From Trueperaceae bacterium (lineage in GTDB: Bacteria > Deinococcota > Deinococci > Deinococcales > Trueperaceae), in assembly GCA_024636105.1 (NCBI GenBank), contig JAGXHO010000041.1, positions 1-32,739 of the forward strand: DNA of 32,739 nt, in the 5' to 3' direction. Below are positions 25,151 through 32,739 of the stretch, in pieces (position 1 is the first letter of the stretch; each line of letters opens with the position of its first letter). The position numbers and the translations under genes were made by a program. The notes under the pieces are model-generated. The model ran no database searches and was not told the origin of the DNA. It was given only the letters and a program-made list of their open reading frames with translations.

Positions 25151-26221
25151 CTACCGATGCCGCACGCCCAGCACCGCGATCTTGGTGCTGTGCGCGAACG
25201 GCGCCGGGTCGACCGGCGGCGCACCGACCCGCGTCGCGGCGGTGCCCGTGACGTCCGGTGGGACGCCGATCAGCGCGTCGACGCTCAGCCAGCCGCCGGC
25301 GCACAGCGCTTCGAGTTCCGCCAAGAAGTCGGCGCCGCTCAGGTAGAGCGCGTTGTTGACGACCACGAGGGCGCCGCCGCTGGCGACGAGCGGGCGCACC
25401 TTGTTGACCAGCCGCGCGGTGTCGCGGTTGAGGTCGAGCGCGCCGTGGTCGGTGCTCGAGAAGAACGGGGGGTCGAGAACCACGAGGTCGAAGCGTTCAC
25501 CGCGAAGCTTGGCGCCGCGCACGAACGAGAAGAAATCGCGCGCGACGAAGTCGCGGCGGTCGATCGCGAAGCCGTTGAGTGCGTAGGAGGCCTTGGCCAC
25601 CGCCAAGAAGCGCGCGCTGAGATCGGTGTGCACTACGCGGGCGCCGCCGCCGGCGCGGGCGGCGACGCCGAGGCTCCCGGTGTAGGCGAAGGTGTTGAGC
25701 ACCGTGCGCCCCTCGGCATGGTCGAGCAGCCAGCGGCGCAGCTCGCGGGTGTCGAGGTAGAAGCCGGCGTCCTGGTTCAGGAGCAGGTCGACGGCGTAGC
25801 GGACGCCGTGCTCGACCACCACGGCGTCGGGCTCGGCGCCGGGCGCCGCCCACACCAACCGGCCGCGGCGCGCGGCCTCGGCCGCTCCGTCGCGCTCCTT
25901 GACGACCACGGCGCGCAGCCATGGCAGCGCGGCCCGCACGCGGTCCACGAGCGCGTCGAGGGCGGAGTCGGCTTCGGGGTCGGCTTCGGGGTCGGCATCG
26001 GGGTTGGCGCCCGGGTTGGCGCCCGGGTTGGCGTCGCGACCGTCCGCGCCGCGACCGTGCCGGTACACCACCGCGGTCGCCGCGTACACGTCCACCACGA
26101 AGCGCGGGTCGCCCTCGAGGTGGCCGTGGAAGGCCCGGAAGGCGCCGCGATGCTCGGGGTCGACGAGGTGCGCGCGGGCGGCGAGCGCGGTGTCGAGGCG
26201 GGGGATGGGGTCGCCGGTCAC
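25151..26221 (-). CDS. RlmI-like class I SAM-dependent rRNA methyltransferase
   Basis: 356 residues. The Rossmann methyltransferase core is clear: substrate/SAM entry LLLNQDAGFYLDTRELRRWL, motif I TVLNTFAYTGSLGVAARAGG, acidic loop VVHTDLSARF, and motif IV LVVLDPPFFSS, as in RlmI/RlmK-type 23S rRNA methylases. The usual N-terminal PUA domain is not recognisable; instead there is a ~60-residue leader. Odd: a low-complexity insert of NPGA/DPEA tetrapeptides at residues 65-84, encoded by 12-bp repeats. The start is GTG 26221, the only candidate, with a weak ribosome site. It diverges from the Gfo/Idh/MocA gene by 53 bp. The modified base is not predictable. Confidence 0.85.
   Translation of the reverse strand: MTGDPIPRLDTALAARAHLVDPEHRGAFRAFHGHLEGDPRFVVDVYAATAVVYRHGRGADGRDANPGANPGANPDADPEADPEADSALDALVDRVRAALPWLRAVVVKERDGAAEAARRGRLVWAAPGAEPDAVVVEHGVRYAVDLLLNQDAGFYLDTRELRRWLLDHAEGRTVLNTFAYTGSLGVAARAGGGARVVHTDLSARFLAVAKASYALNGFAIDRRDFVARDFFSFVRGAKLRGERFDLVVLDPPFFSSTDHGALDLNRDTARLVNKVRPLVASGGALVVVNNALYLSGADFLAELEALCAGGWLSVDALIGVPPDVTGTAATRVGAPPVDPAPFAHSTKIAVLGVRHR
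25967..26038. repeat. 12-bp tandem repeat, six units, inside the methyltransferase gene
   Basis: On the plus strand: GTCGGCTTCGGG twice, GTCGGCATCGGG once, GTTGGCGCCCGG twice, then a degenerate GTTGGCGTCGCG. Unit length is a multiple of three, so gain or loss changes the protein by four residues (DPEA, DPDA or NPGA) without a frameshift. Confidence 0.9.
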
Positions 26222-26249
26222 CCGTCGATGGTCGCACGGCGGGGCGCGG

Positions 26250-26255
26250 TAGCCT
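26250..26255 (+). promoter_or_regulatory. Candidate -10 box of the Gfo/Idh/MocA gene
   Basis: TAGCCT 20 nt before the ATG, with the GGAGGT ribosome site in between, so a very short leader is implied. No -35 seen. Confidence 0.33.
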
Positions 26256-26274
26256 TGTGGGCGGAGGTCCGATC

Positions 26275-27270
26275 ATGAGCGACCGCGTCCGCTGGGGGGT
26301 TCTCGGCACCGCCCGCATCGCCCGCGAGAAGGTTGTGCCGGCCATGTTCAAGGCCGCGCACGTCGACGTGCTCGCGATCGCCTCGCGCGAGCCGGCCAGC
26401 GCGGAGGCCGCCGCCCGCGGGCTCCGCATCCCACGTGCCTACGGCAGCTACGACGAGTTGCTCGCCGACCCCGACGTGGACGCGGTCTACGTGCCGCTTC
26501 CGAACCACCTCCACGTCGACTGGTCGATCCGCGCCCTGGAGGCGGGCAAGCACGTGCTGTGCGAGAAGCCGCTCGGGCTCGACGCCGCCGACGCCCAGCG
26601 CCTGGTCGACGCGGCTGCGGCGTATCCGCACCTGAAGGTGATGGAGGCGTTCATGTACCGCCTGCATCCGCAGTGGCTGCACGCCAAGCGCTTGATCGAG
26701 GACGGCGCCATCGGGCGCCTGCAGACGGTGCACAGCCACTTCTCGTACTTCAAGCTCGACCCCGGCAACATCCGCAACCAGCCCGACGCGGGCGGCGGCG
26801 GGATGCTCGATATCGGCACCTACGACGTGTCGCTGTCGCGCTTCCTGTTCGGCGTCGAGCCGGTGCGGGTGGCGGCCGTCGTGGACGTCGACCCCGACCT
26901 GGGCATCGACCGGTTGGCGAGTACGATCCTCGACTTCGGCGCCGGTCGCACCGCGACGTTCACGTGCGGCACGCAAATGCTGAGGCACCAGACGGCGCAC
27001 GCGTTCGGCAGCGAGGGGCGTGTGGAGCTCGAGATCCCGTTCAACGCGCCCCAGGACGGCCCCAGCCGGGTGTGGCACGAGACCGAGGCCGGCACCTTCG
27101 AGACGGTGTTCGATCGGGTCGACCAGTACGCGCTGCAGGCCGAGGCCTTCTCGAGGGCCGTGCTCGACGACGCGCCGGTGCCGATCCCACTGAGCGACGC
27201 GATCGCCAACGCCCGGGCGATCGACGCGGTGTTCGAGAGCGCGCGGCGCGGGGGATGGGTGGACCTCTGA
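26275..27270 (+). CDS. Gfo/Idh/MocA-family NAD(P)-dependent oxidoreductase
   Basis: 331 residues. N-terminal Rossmann domain RWGVLGTARIAREKVVPAMF, the nicotinamide-side loop VYVPLPNHLHVDW, and catalytic lysine K98 in the family motif CEKPLG. The C-terminal sheet domain begins around 125 with VMEAFMYRLHPQW and carries GGGGMLDIGTYDV. These features resemble dihydrodiol dehydrogenase and glucose-fructose/xylose dehydrogenase-type members. No Tat signal, so it is cytosolic. The ATG at 26275 has GGAGGT 6-7 nt upstream. The substrate is likely a sugar or cyclic alcohol but cannot be named. Confidence 0.9.
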   Translation: MSDRVRWGVLGTARIAREKVVPAMFKAAHVDVLAIASREPASAEAAARGLRIPRAYGSYDELLADPDVDAVYVPLPNHLHVDWSIRALEAGKHVLCEKPLGLDAADAQRLVDAAAAYPHLKVMEAFMYRLHPQWLHAKRLIEDGAIGRLQTVHSHFSYFKLDPGNIRNQPDAGGGGMLDIGTYDVSLSRFLFGVEPVRVAAVVDVDPDLGIDRLASTILDFGAGRTATFTCGTQMLRHQTAHAFGSEGRVELEIPFNAPQDGPSRVWHETEAGTFETVFDRVDQYALQAEAFSRAVLDDAPVPIPLSDAIANARAIDAVFESARRGGWVDL

Positions 27271-27286
27271 CCGACCGGCGCGCGCC

Positions 27287-27817
27287 CTACCGCGCTGCTG
27301 CGGCTCGCCCGACGAACGCGAACGCCAGCAGCGCTGCCGCGGTCACCCAGGCGCCGAGCGCGAACACGGGGGGCCCGTAGAGCGCGAGCCCCAGCCCGGC
27401 GAGCACGAGGAAGGCCGCCAGGGCCGCGAAGTGCCGCATGCCGTATAGGAAGACGAACGGCAGGTAGTGCGCGCCGAGCGCGATCATGAAGGCCGGGAAG
27501 AACCAGTCGAGCCGGTAGAGGGCGGCAGCGCCGACGAGCGGTAGGTGGAGCGGCAGCACGAAGGCCGCCTGCATGGCCAGCCCGTTCATCGGATGACCCG
27601 CCGGCAGGCCGGCGGGTCGCCCCATCAGCCGCAACGCCCCCTGGGTGAGCGGGAAGATCAGCACGCCACCCAGGACCAGCACGAGGATCGCCGCGGTCGG
27701 CGTGCCCCAGGTGGCGAGCACCGCCGCCGTGAGCCAGAGCGTCCCCGAGACCAGCTGGCCCGCGAAGCCGCCCAGGAAGGTCGTGCGCACGTCGCGCTGT
27801 GCAGTGCGGATGTCCAT
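27287..27817 (-). CDS. Small multi-pass membrane protein (DUF7010-like)
   Basis: 176 residues with about five to six hydrophobic segments: FLGGFAGQLVSGTLWLTAAV, AAILVLVLGGVLIFPLTQGA, AMQAAFVLPLHLPLVGAAAL, WFFPAFMIALGAHYLPFVFL, and two near the C-terminus. The polar loop RLMGRPAGLPAGHPMN between the second and third segments looks conserved. I recall this pattern from the DUF7010 family of unknown function, but that is memory only. The ATG at 27817 (MDIRTAQRDV) follows GGAGGGG with a 5-nt gap; an upstream in-frame ATG at 27853 lacks such a site. It is convergent with the Gfo/Idh/MocA gene, 16 nt away. Confidence 0.78.
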   Translation of the reverse strand: MDIRTAQRDVRTTFLGGFAGQLVSGTLWLTAAVLATWGTPTAAILVLVLGGVLIFPLTQGALRLMGRPAGLPAGHPMNGLAMQAAFVLPLHLPLVGAAALYRLDWFFPAFMIALGAHYLPFVFLYGMRHFAALAAFLVLAGLGLALYGPPVFALGAWVTAAALLAFAFVGRAAAAR

Positions 27818-27936
27818 GGGAACCCCTCCAGGAGCGGCGCGCGCGGCGCGGTCCACCGCTCAGGTTCGCCCGCGCCGCGGGTGCGCTCGGAGGGGCGGAT
27901 GACCCAGGCACCGACGCCGTGCGCGCGAACCGCGGG

Positions 27937-30900
27937 TCAGCGCCCGGTCACCACGTCCACCGCGCCGTCGCCGGGCACGCGCGCCTCGAGCAGCTCGGTG
28001 CCCACGCGCACCCGGTACCGGCCGGCCGGCAGCTCGACCGGGTCGCCGTCGACCATCCCGGTCGCCAGCACCGTGCCGTCCAGCGCGAGCACCTGGTAGG
28101 GCACGGCCAGCGCGGCGAGGACCGCCTCGCGGAGGCCCGCGACGTCGTTCGTCCCGACGTAGCTCGCGCCTACGGCCTCGGCGAGCGCCTCGAACGCCGC
28201 GATGTCCTCGGGGTCCTCCAGCCCGAGCGACACGATCGACAACTGCACGTTCATCCCGGCCGCGCGCAACCCTTCGACCGCTGCCTGGGGGTCGCCGTCG
28301 CACGACTCCACCCCGTCGGTGATCAGCAGGATCGATTTGGGCCCGGTCGAGCTCGCCAGGTCCTGGGCCACCGCCTCGATGGACGCGGCGATCGGCGTCT
28401 GCGAGAAGAGCTTGGGCTCGATGGCGCGCACCGCCGAGAGCGCGGTGTTGCGATCGAGTGGTGCGAGCGGCAGGTCGAGGCGCGTCTCGCACGAGTTGGG
28501 GGTGATGTGGCCGAACGCGCGCAGCGCGAACGGGACGTCGTCTGGGAGCCCGGTCCGCACGAACTCCTCGAGCACCGCCTTGGCGGCGTCGATGCGCGAC
28601 TCGCCCGATGGCAGGCGCTGGCCCATCGAGCCCGAGGCGTCGAAGATCACCTCGACGGCGGGTTGGCTCGCCCCCTCCCCCCGCACGACGCGGAGCGTGC
28701 CGGGGCCAGGCGGTGCCTCGTACGCGGTGGTCACCTCGACCCGGTACGCCTTGGGGCGCCGGAGCAGGCACGTCGCGCGCGCGAAGCCGGCGTCGAGGTC
28801 GCCGACGCCCGTCGCCAGGTCGTAGACCCCGTCCGCGACGGCCGACCAGCTCTGCATCAGGTCCTCGGGGAGGGCGTTGCCGGCGCTCGACACCTCGAAG
28901 GTGAACACCCGTGGCCGCACTCGCTCGAAGGCGCGCCAGAGCGCGGGCGAGAGGTCGTGGCTGGGGGTCTCGGCATCGGTGATTACGAGGAGCGCGCGCG
29001 TCCCCTCGCGCTGCTCGAGCGCCTGCACGGCTGTGAGGAGCGCGACGTACGAGTTGCTCGAGTCCGCCGCGCGGTCGAACGTCGACAGGGCTTGGGTGGC
29101 CCGGACCGGGTCGGCGGTCCAGTAGGGCAGCAACCACTTGGGCGCCGGATCGTCGTAGGCGAGCAGCTGCACGAACTCGCGCTCCGCGTCCAGATCGCGG
29201 GCGAACCCCGCGAGCGCGGCGTAGGTGATGGGCGTGTACGGAGCCACGCTGCCGCTCGTGTCCCAGGTGAAGACCACCGAGCGTTTGGGTTCGTCGAGCC
29301 GCAGGAGGTAATCGCCGGGCTCGACGAAGGCCGTGATCAAGCGCGCGCCGTCCCGCTCCTCGACGTCGTGCACCACCGCTTTGCCGTCGGTGTCGGTCAA
29401 CGCGTACCGCACGGTCGGGTCGCCCGAGAGCCGAACCTGCAAGAAGTTCTCGCCCTGCGGCACGGTGAAGCGCAGCCAGTCGACGTCGGCCGCCACGCTC
29501 ACGGTGCCGCTCGCCGTACCGCCCGACGGGACGCGCTGGGCCTGCTCGGCGGTGTCGTCGGCGGCTACGTCGTCGGGCACGGGGGCGGTGGCGCGACCCA
29601 CGAGGAACTCGTACGTGGCGTCCGCGGTACCGAAGCCCCAAGCGCCGAGCGCCGAGCGGTACCCCGCGTCCGTGGGCCGTTCGAGCACGCGGATCTGGAC
29701 CGGTGGGTAGAGGCTCCGGGCCTCGGGGTCGTGGCCCCGTGCGTCGAAGCGCAGGTAGCGCGCCCACGTGGGGGCGTCGAGGGCCCAGGTACGTGGACCG
29801 TCGCCCGCGACGTCCCACGTGCCCAGCTCGGTCCACGGTCCGACCGGACCGTCGAGGCTGACCGAAACGGTGACCTCGGTAAAGCGCTCGGTTGGCTCTC
29901 CACGTACGGGCGGGAGCCACTCGAGCCGCGCCACCTGCGCCGCGCGGCCGTGGTGGAAGCCGAGCACCCAGGTCGCTTCGGGGACTCGGCCGTTCACCCG
30001 CGTGCCGGTCGCAGTGGGGTCGAGGATCTCGGAACGCTCCGGCATCCCCGGATCGGCCCATACGACGTGGCCACCGACGGCGGGATCGGCCAGGTTCAGC
30101 TCGCCCAGGTCGGTGGCGTCGTCGGCGATGAGCTCCCACTCGCCGAAGCGACCGCCGGCGCGCCCGCGGTGGTCGTCCAGCACCACGAGCCGCGCGAAGC
30201 GGGCGCGCACCGGTGTATCGAATACGAAGGCCTGCGCCACGCGCGCGGCCCGCAGTTCGCCTTCGAGGGCGAGGGCGTAGGTCGCGCCGTCCAGCGAGGT
30301 CCACACCTCGAAGTGGCGCGCCTGGTCGCGCACCACGCCGTACGCGAGCGGGTGCAGCACGGTGCCCACGAGGGTTGCGGGGGCGTCGCCCGCGAGGGCC
30401 ACCTCGATGGGCTCGTCGGCGGTGCCGTACGCGCCGGTGGCCGGCGTCGCGCGGCCGTCGAAGGCAGCGAGAACGCGTCCGCTGTCGCCCGCCGGGCGAG
30501 CGCCGAGCCCGCTCCACGCGAGGTTCAGTCGACCAAGCAGCGGTTTGGGCAGCGGCCAGTAGGCCTCGGGGGCCACCGCCGGCGCTTCGCAGACCGGCGA
30601 CAGGACCAGCGTGTCGGTGGCGCTGCCCTGGTCGTCGCTCAAACCGATCGTCAGGTGCAGTCGCTGGTCGTCGCGCAGGTCGGCGGCGAGGCGGGCGGTC
30701 ACCGGGAGCGTCGCGGAGCCACCGGCCGGCACGTTGAGCGTCGCCGGCGCCTCGACCGCGCTCGTCGGGTGGTCGAGGAAGGTCTCGACCGCAAACGTGC
30801 GGTCTCGATCGGAGGCGTTCACCACCGTGACCTCGCGTTCGACGCGTTGGCCATCGATCGCGTACGCCTGCACCGAGCGAGGCGCTTCGTCGAAGGCGAC

Positions 30901-32739
30901 CTCGACGCCCGACTCGCCGCGGACGGGCGCCAGCTGCGAGGGGTCCGGGGCGGTGGAGAAGGCGAGGTCGAAGGCGTAGCGGCCGCGACCGGTGAGCCGA
31001 AGCTCGTAATCGGCGCCCGCGGGCCACTCGAAGGTGAGGCGGCCCTCGGCGTCGGGACGCAGGTTGCGGGCCTCGGAACTCAGGAGATCGAGGGTGACGC
31101 CCTCGTCGAGGTCGGCGGTCAACTCGACCGTGACCGTCGTGCCGAAGGTGGGGAGCCGGTAGTAGTCGCGATCGCGGGCCTCGCCCACGTGGCCCTCGAC
31201 ATGAAGGTCCGCTGGGAGGGCCGAAGCGGTCGCGGCGTCGTCGTTCGGTTCTGCGTCGGCGGAACGCGCGAGCGGATCGACGGCGGACAGCCGCAGTTGG
31301 TACCAACCGGTCGGTGCCGACCGGGAGCGCACCTGCACCTCGTACGGGCCGGCGAGGAGCGTGCGCTCGATCCACGCGAGGCCGCCCGGCGCGGCCGGCT
31401 CTGCGCGGAGGCCGGCCTCGTCGAGGTCGAAGAAGACCTCGGCGCCCTCGGGCGACGCCAACTCGAGCCGCACCGGGCGGTCCTGGGGCAGGTGGAACCG
31501 GTAGACGTCGACGTCGCCGACCGCGGCGATCGTCCCGACGCGCACGACGCCGTACTCGAGCAGCATCCCGCGGGCGAGGTCGTCGTTCGGTTCGGACTCG
31601 ACCGCGCCCGGTGGGGGCGGCGGCCCCGTGGGGGCGGCTTCCTCGATGGGCGCTGCCGGCGGCGCCGGCGCGAGCGGGGCGGGCGTCGCCGCTTCGGGCT
31701 CGGGCGTCGGCGGCTCCGGTGCCGGGCCTTGCGCCAGCACGCGCAGGGCGTAGGCGCCCGAGTCGCCGCTGACGCGGACGTAGTGGGTCCCGGGCAACAG
31801 CACCAGCTGGTCGAGCCGCACCCGGCCGCCGTCGACGCGCACCGATTGCAGCTGGGCCCCGCTCGGGTCGAAGACCGCGAGCTCGGCGACGCCTTCGCCC
31901 ACGGCCTGCACCCGCCAGGACTGCGGCGCACCCTCGACGGTGAATCGGAACACGTCGTCGTCTTGCGGCGTGAACGTGCCGCGGACGGTCAGGTCATCGC
32001 TCATCGCCGAAGCGCCCGCCAGCTCGTCGTTCGGTTCGGTCTCGAAGCCGTCCTCGAGCGGGGCGCCCGGGGCGAACGCGAGGGTGTAGGGGCCGTCGCC
32101 GTCTTGATCGATGCGAAGACCGTAATCGCCCTCGGCGAACACGAGGCCCCGCAGCGTCCCCGAATCGCCCCGTCGCTCCTGGAGCGTGGCGCGATCACCG
32201 TCGGCCAGCGTCACGCGGATCGTGGACGACGCGTCGATGGTCAGGTCCCACGGCTGCCCGGCCTCGTCCGGACCGATCTCGAAGACGTAGTGGTCGGCGT
32301 CCCCGCCCGTCGCCCGGAGCGGTCGATCGAAGGCGAGCAGGTTCGCGTCGTCCCAGCGGTCGTTCGGTTCGATCTCGTCGCCGTCGGTGATGGTGCCGGT
32401 CGCGACCGCGTCGAGCGTCACCGGGCCGGCACCGTCCAGGGCGAGGCGGTACGTGCCGGCGGCCAGACCCAAGCCCGGCAGCGCAAGGCGCCCCAGCTCG
32501 TCGGACGTGGCGCGGTCGATCCGGTTCCCCTGCGGATCGAGCAGTTCGAGCACGAGCGGCGCGCCGAGCGCGCCCTGGGCGTGCAGCGCCCACCGGCGCG
32601 CGGCGGCGTCCGCGTCGAGGGTCCAGGCGGCTTCCACGCGGCCGTCGAGGACGCTGGTGTGGCCGAACGCGCCGGCCTCGTCCCGCAGCGCGCCTTCGCG
32701 GCGCCCGCGATTCAGCCGGTCGCCGGCGCGCAGGTGCAC
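27937..32739 (-). CDS. Giant secreted PPC/discoidin-like/VWA protein, N-terminus beyond the window
   Basis: At least 1600 residues; the 5' end runs off the window at 32739 and the GTG there is probably not the start. In order: a partial N-terminal region; four pre-peptidase C-terminal (PPC)-like domains, each opened by EPND (visible positions 124, 235, 383, 497); a Pro/Glu-rich linker (about 340-382); two jelly-roll, F5/8-type-C-like stretches (about 780-900 and 930-1060); another PPC-like segment near 1090; then two tandem von Willebrand A domains with MIDAS motifs DTSGS (D1160) and DASGSMG (D1367), the second complete with SQTPIAAS and TDGVES. It ends in a short beta domain. The domains suggest extracellular adhesion or complex assembly rather than catalysis. 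Confidence 0.88.
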   Translation of the reverse strand: MHLRAGDRLNRGRREGALRDEAGAFGHTSVLDGRVEAAWTLDADAAARRWALHAQGALGAPLVLELLDPQGNRIDRATSDELGRLALPGLGLAAGTYRLALDGAGPVTLDAVATGTITDGDEIEPNDRWDDANLLAFDRPLRATGGDADHYVFEIGPDEAGQPWDLTIDASSTIRVTLADGDRATLQERRGDSGTLRGLVFAEGDYGLRIDQDGDGPYTLAFAPGAPLEDGFETEPNDELAGASAMSDDLTVRGTFTPQDDDVFRFTVEGAPQSWRVQAVGEGVAELAVFDPSGAQLQSVRVDGGRVRLDQLVLLPGTHYVRVSGDSGAYALRVLAQGPAPEPPTPEPEAATPAPLAPAPPAAPIEEAAPTGPPPPPGAVESEPNDDLARGMLLEYGVVRVGTIAAVGDVDVYRFHLPQDRPVRLELASPEGAEVFFDLDEAGLRAEPAAPGGLAWIERTLLAGPYEVQVRSRSAPTGWYQLRLSAVDPLARSADAEPNDDAATASALPADLHVEGHVGEARDRDYYRLPTFGTTVTVELTADLDEGVTLDLLSSEARNLRPDAEGRLTFEWPAGADYELRLTGRGRYAFDLAFSTAPDPSQLAPVRGESGVEVAFDEAPRSVQAYAIDGQRVEREVTVVNASDRDRTFAVETFLDHPTSAVEAPATLNVPAGGSATLPVTARLAADLRDDQRLHLTIGLSDDQGSATDTLVLSPVCEAPAVAPEAYWPLPKPLLGRLNLAWSGLGARPAGDSGRVLAAFDGRATPATGAYGTADEPIEVALAGDAPATLVGTVLHPLAYGVVRDQARHFEVWTSLDGATYALALEGELRAARVAQAFVFDTPVRARFARLVVLDDHRGRAGGRFGEWELIADDATDLGELNLADPAVGGHVVWADPGMPERSEILDPTATGTRVNGRVPEATWVLGFHHGRAAQVARLEWLPPVRGEPTERFTEVTVSVSLDGPVGPWTELGTWDVAGDGPRTWALDAPTWARYLRFDARGHDPEARSLYPPVQIRVLERPTDAGYRSALGAWGFGTADATYEFLVGRATAPVPDDVAADDTAEQAQRVPSGGTASGTVSVAADVDWLRFTVPQGENFLQVRLSGDPTVRYALTDTDGKAVVHDVEERDGARLITAFVEPGDYLLRLDEPKRSVVFTWDTSGSVAPYTPITYAALAGFARDLDAEREFVQLLAYDDPAPKWLLPYWTADPVRATQALSTFDRAADSSNSYVALLTAVQALEQREGTRALLVITDAETPSHDLSPALWRAFERVRPRVFTFEVSSAGNALPEDLMQSWSAVADGVYDLATGVGDLDAGFARATCLLRRPKAYRVEVTTAYEAPPGPGTLRVVRGEGASQPAVEVIFDASGSMGQRLPSGESRIDAAKAVLEEFVRTGLPDDVPFALRAFGHITPNSCETRLDLPLAPLDRNTALSAVRAIEPKLFSQTPIAASIEAVAQDLASSTGPKSILLITDGVESCDGDPQAAVEGLRAAGMNVQLSIVSLGLEDPEDIAAFEALAEAVGASYVGTNDVAGLREAVLAALAVPYQVLALDGTVLATGMVDGDPVELPAGRYRVRVGTELLEARVPGDGAVDVVTGR

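Noticed and set aside
27860..31375. 1171-residue minus-strand open frame inside the giant PPC/VWA gene
   Set aside because: Composition is almost entirely Arg/Gly/Pro/Ala; the overlapping frame has clear domains.

Overview
The window is uniformly high-GC (about 70 % by eye) bacterial chromosome with closely packed genes and no rRNA, tRNA, CRISPR array, transposase, integrase or phage gene that I can recognise. Many recognisable start regions carry a TAnnnT -10 hexamer, and at least two genes look leaderless (TAnnnT followed 5 nt later by ATG). This promoter style is known from Deinococcus. Together with a xanthorhodopsin-type proton pump and PPC/VWA secreted proteins it fits a Deinococcota (Truepera-like) bacterium, but that placement is inference.

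Layout. 0.2-5.2 kb holds ordinary metabolism: a group II PLP decarboxylase, an M20 dipeptidase, a flavodoxin-fold protein, a DUF1801 protein and a HAD phosphatase, followed by a 3' remnant of a SurA-like chaperone gene. 5.6-9.1 kb is a signalling locus: a secreted protein with an acidic tail diverges from an OmpR-type response regulator, a histidine kinase and a second secreted protein. 9.1-12.0 kb (minus) is a translationally coupled operon: a sulfide:quinone-reductase-like flavoprotein with an internal deletion, a DUF1641 protein and the HemG/HemY haem-synthesis oxidase. 12.1-17.5 kb holds a cytochrome P450, a periplasmic haem-b (ethylbenzene-dehydrogenase gamma-like) protein, an internally deleted NAD-binding protein and catalase-peroxidase KatG. 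At 17.9 kb a proton-pumping rhodopsin diverges from katG. 18.8-22.1 kb holds a small membrane protein and then a second copy of the regulator-kinase-secreted-protein cassette. 22.1-25.0 kb (minus) holds an iodotyrosine-deiodinase-like nitroreductase, a DHDPS-family enzyme close to hydroxyproline-pathway deaminases, and a nitrilase. 25.1-27.8 kb holds an RlmI-like methyltransferase with a 12-bp repeat, a Gfo/Idh/MocA dehydrogenase and a small membrane protein. From 27.9 kb to the right edge lies a giant secreted PPC/VWA protein whose N-terminus is outside the window.

The most interesting signal is the duplicated two-component cassette. Kinases of equal length (429 aa), regulators of 222/221 aa with nearly identical recognition helices, and homologous signal-peptide proteins with low-complexity tails occur in the same order 13 kb apart. 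The promoters of all three secreted proteins share one geometry that I could read directly: two (G/T)TCAG elements repeated with an 11-bp period, then exactly 10 nt, then a TAnnnT -10 box. This is what an OmpR/PhoB-type activator site at a class II promoter looks like, so the cassettes plausibly form one small cross-talking regulon. Both kinases have HELAGP in the H-box, lacking the Thr/Asn used for phosphatase activity.

A second theme is in-frame loss of conserved cores: the SQR-like protein lacks about 60 residues and the NAD-binding protein roughly half its length. Assembly or sequencing artefact must be excluded for both.
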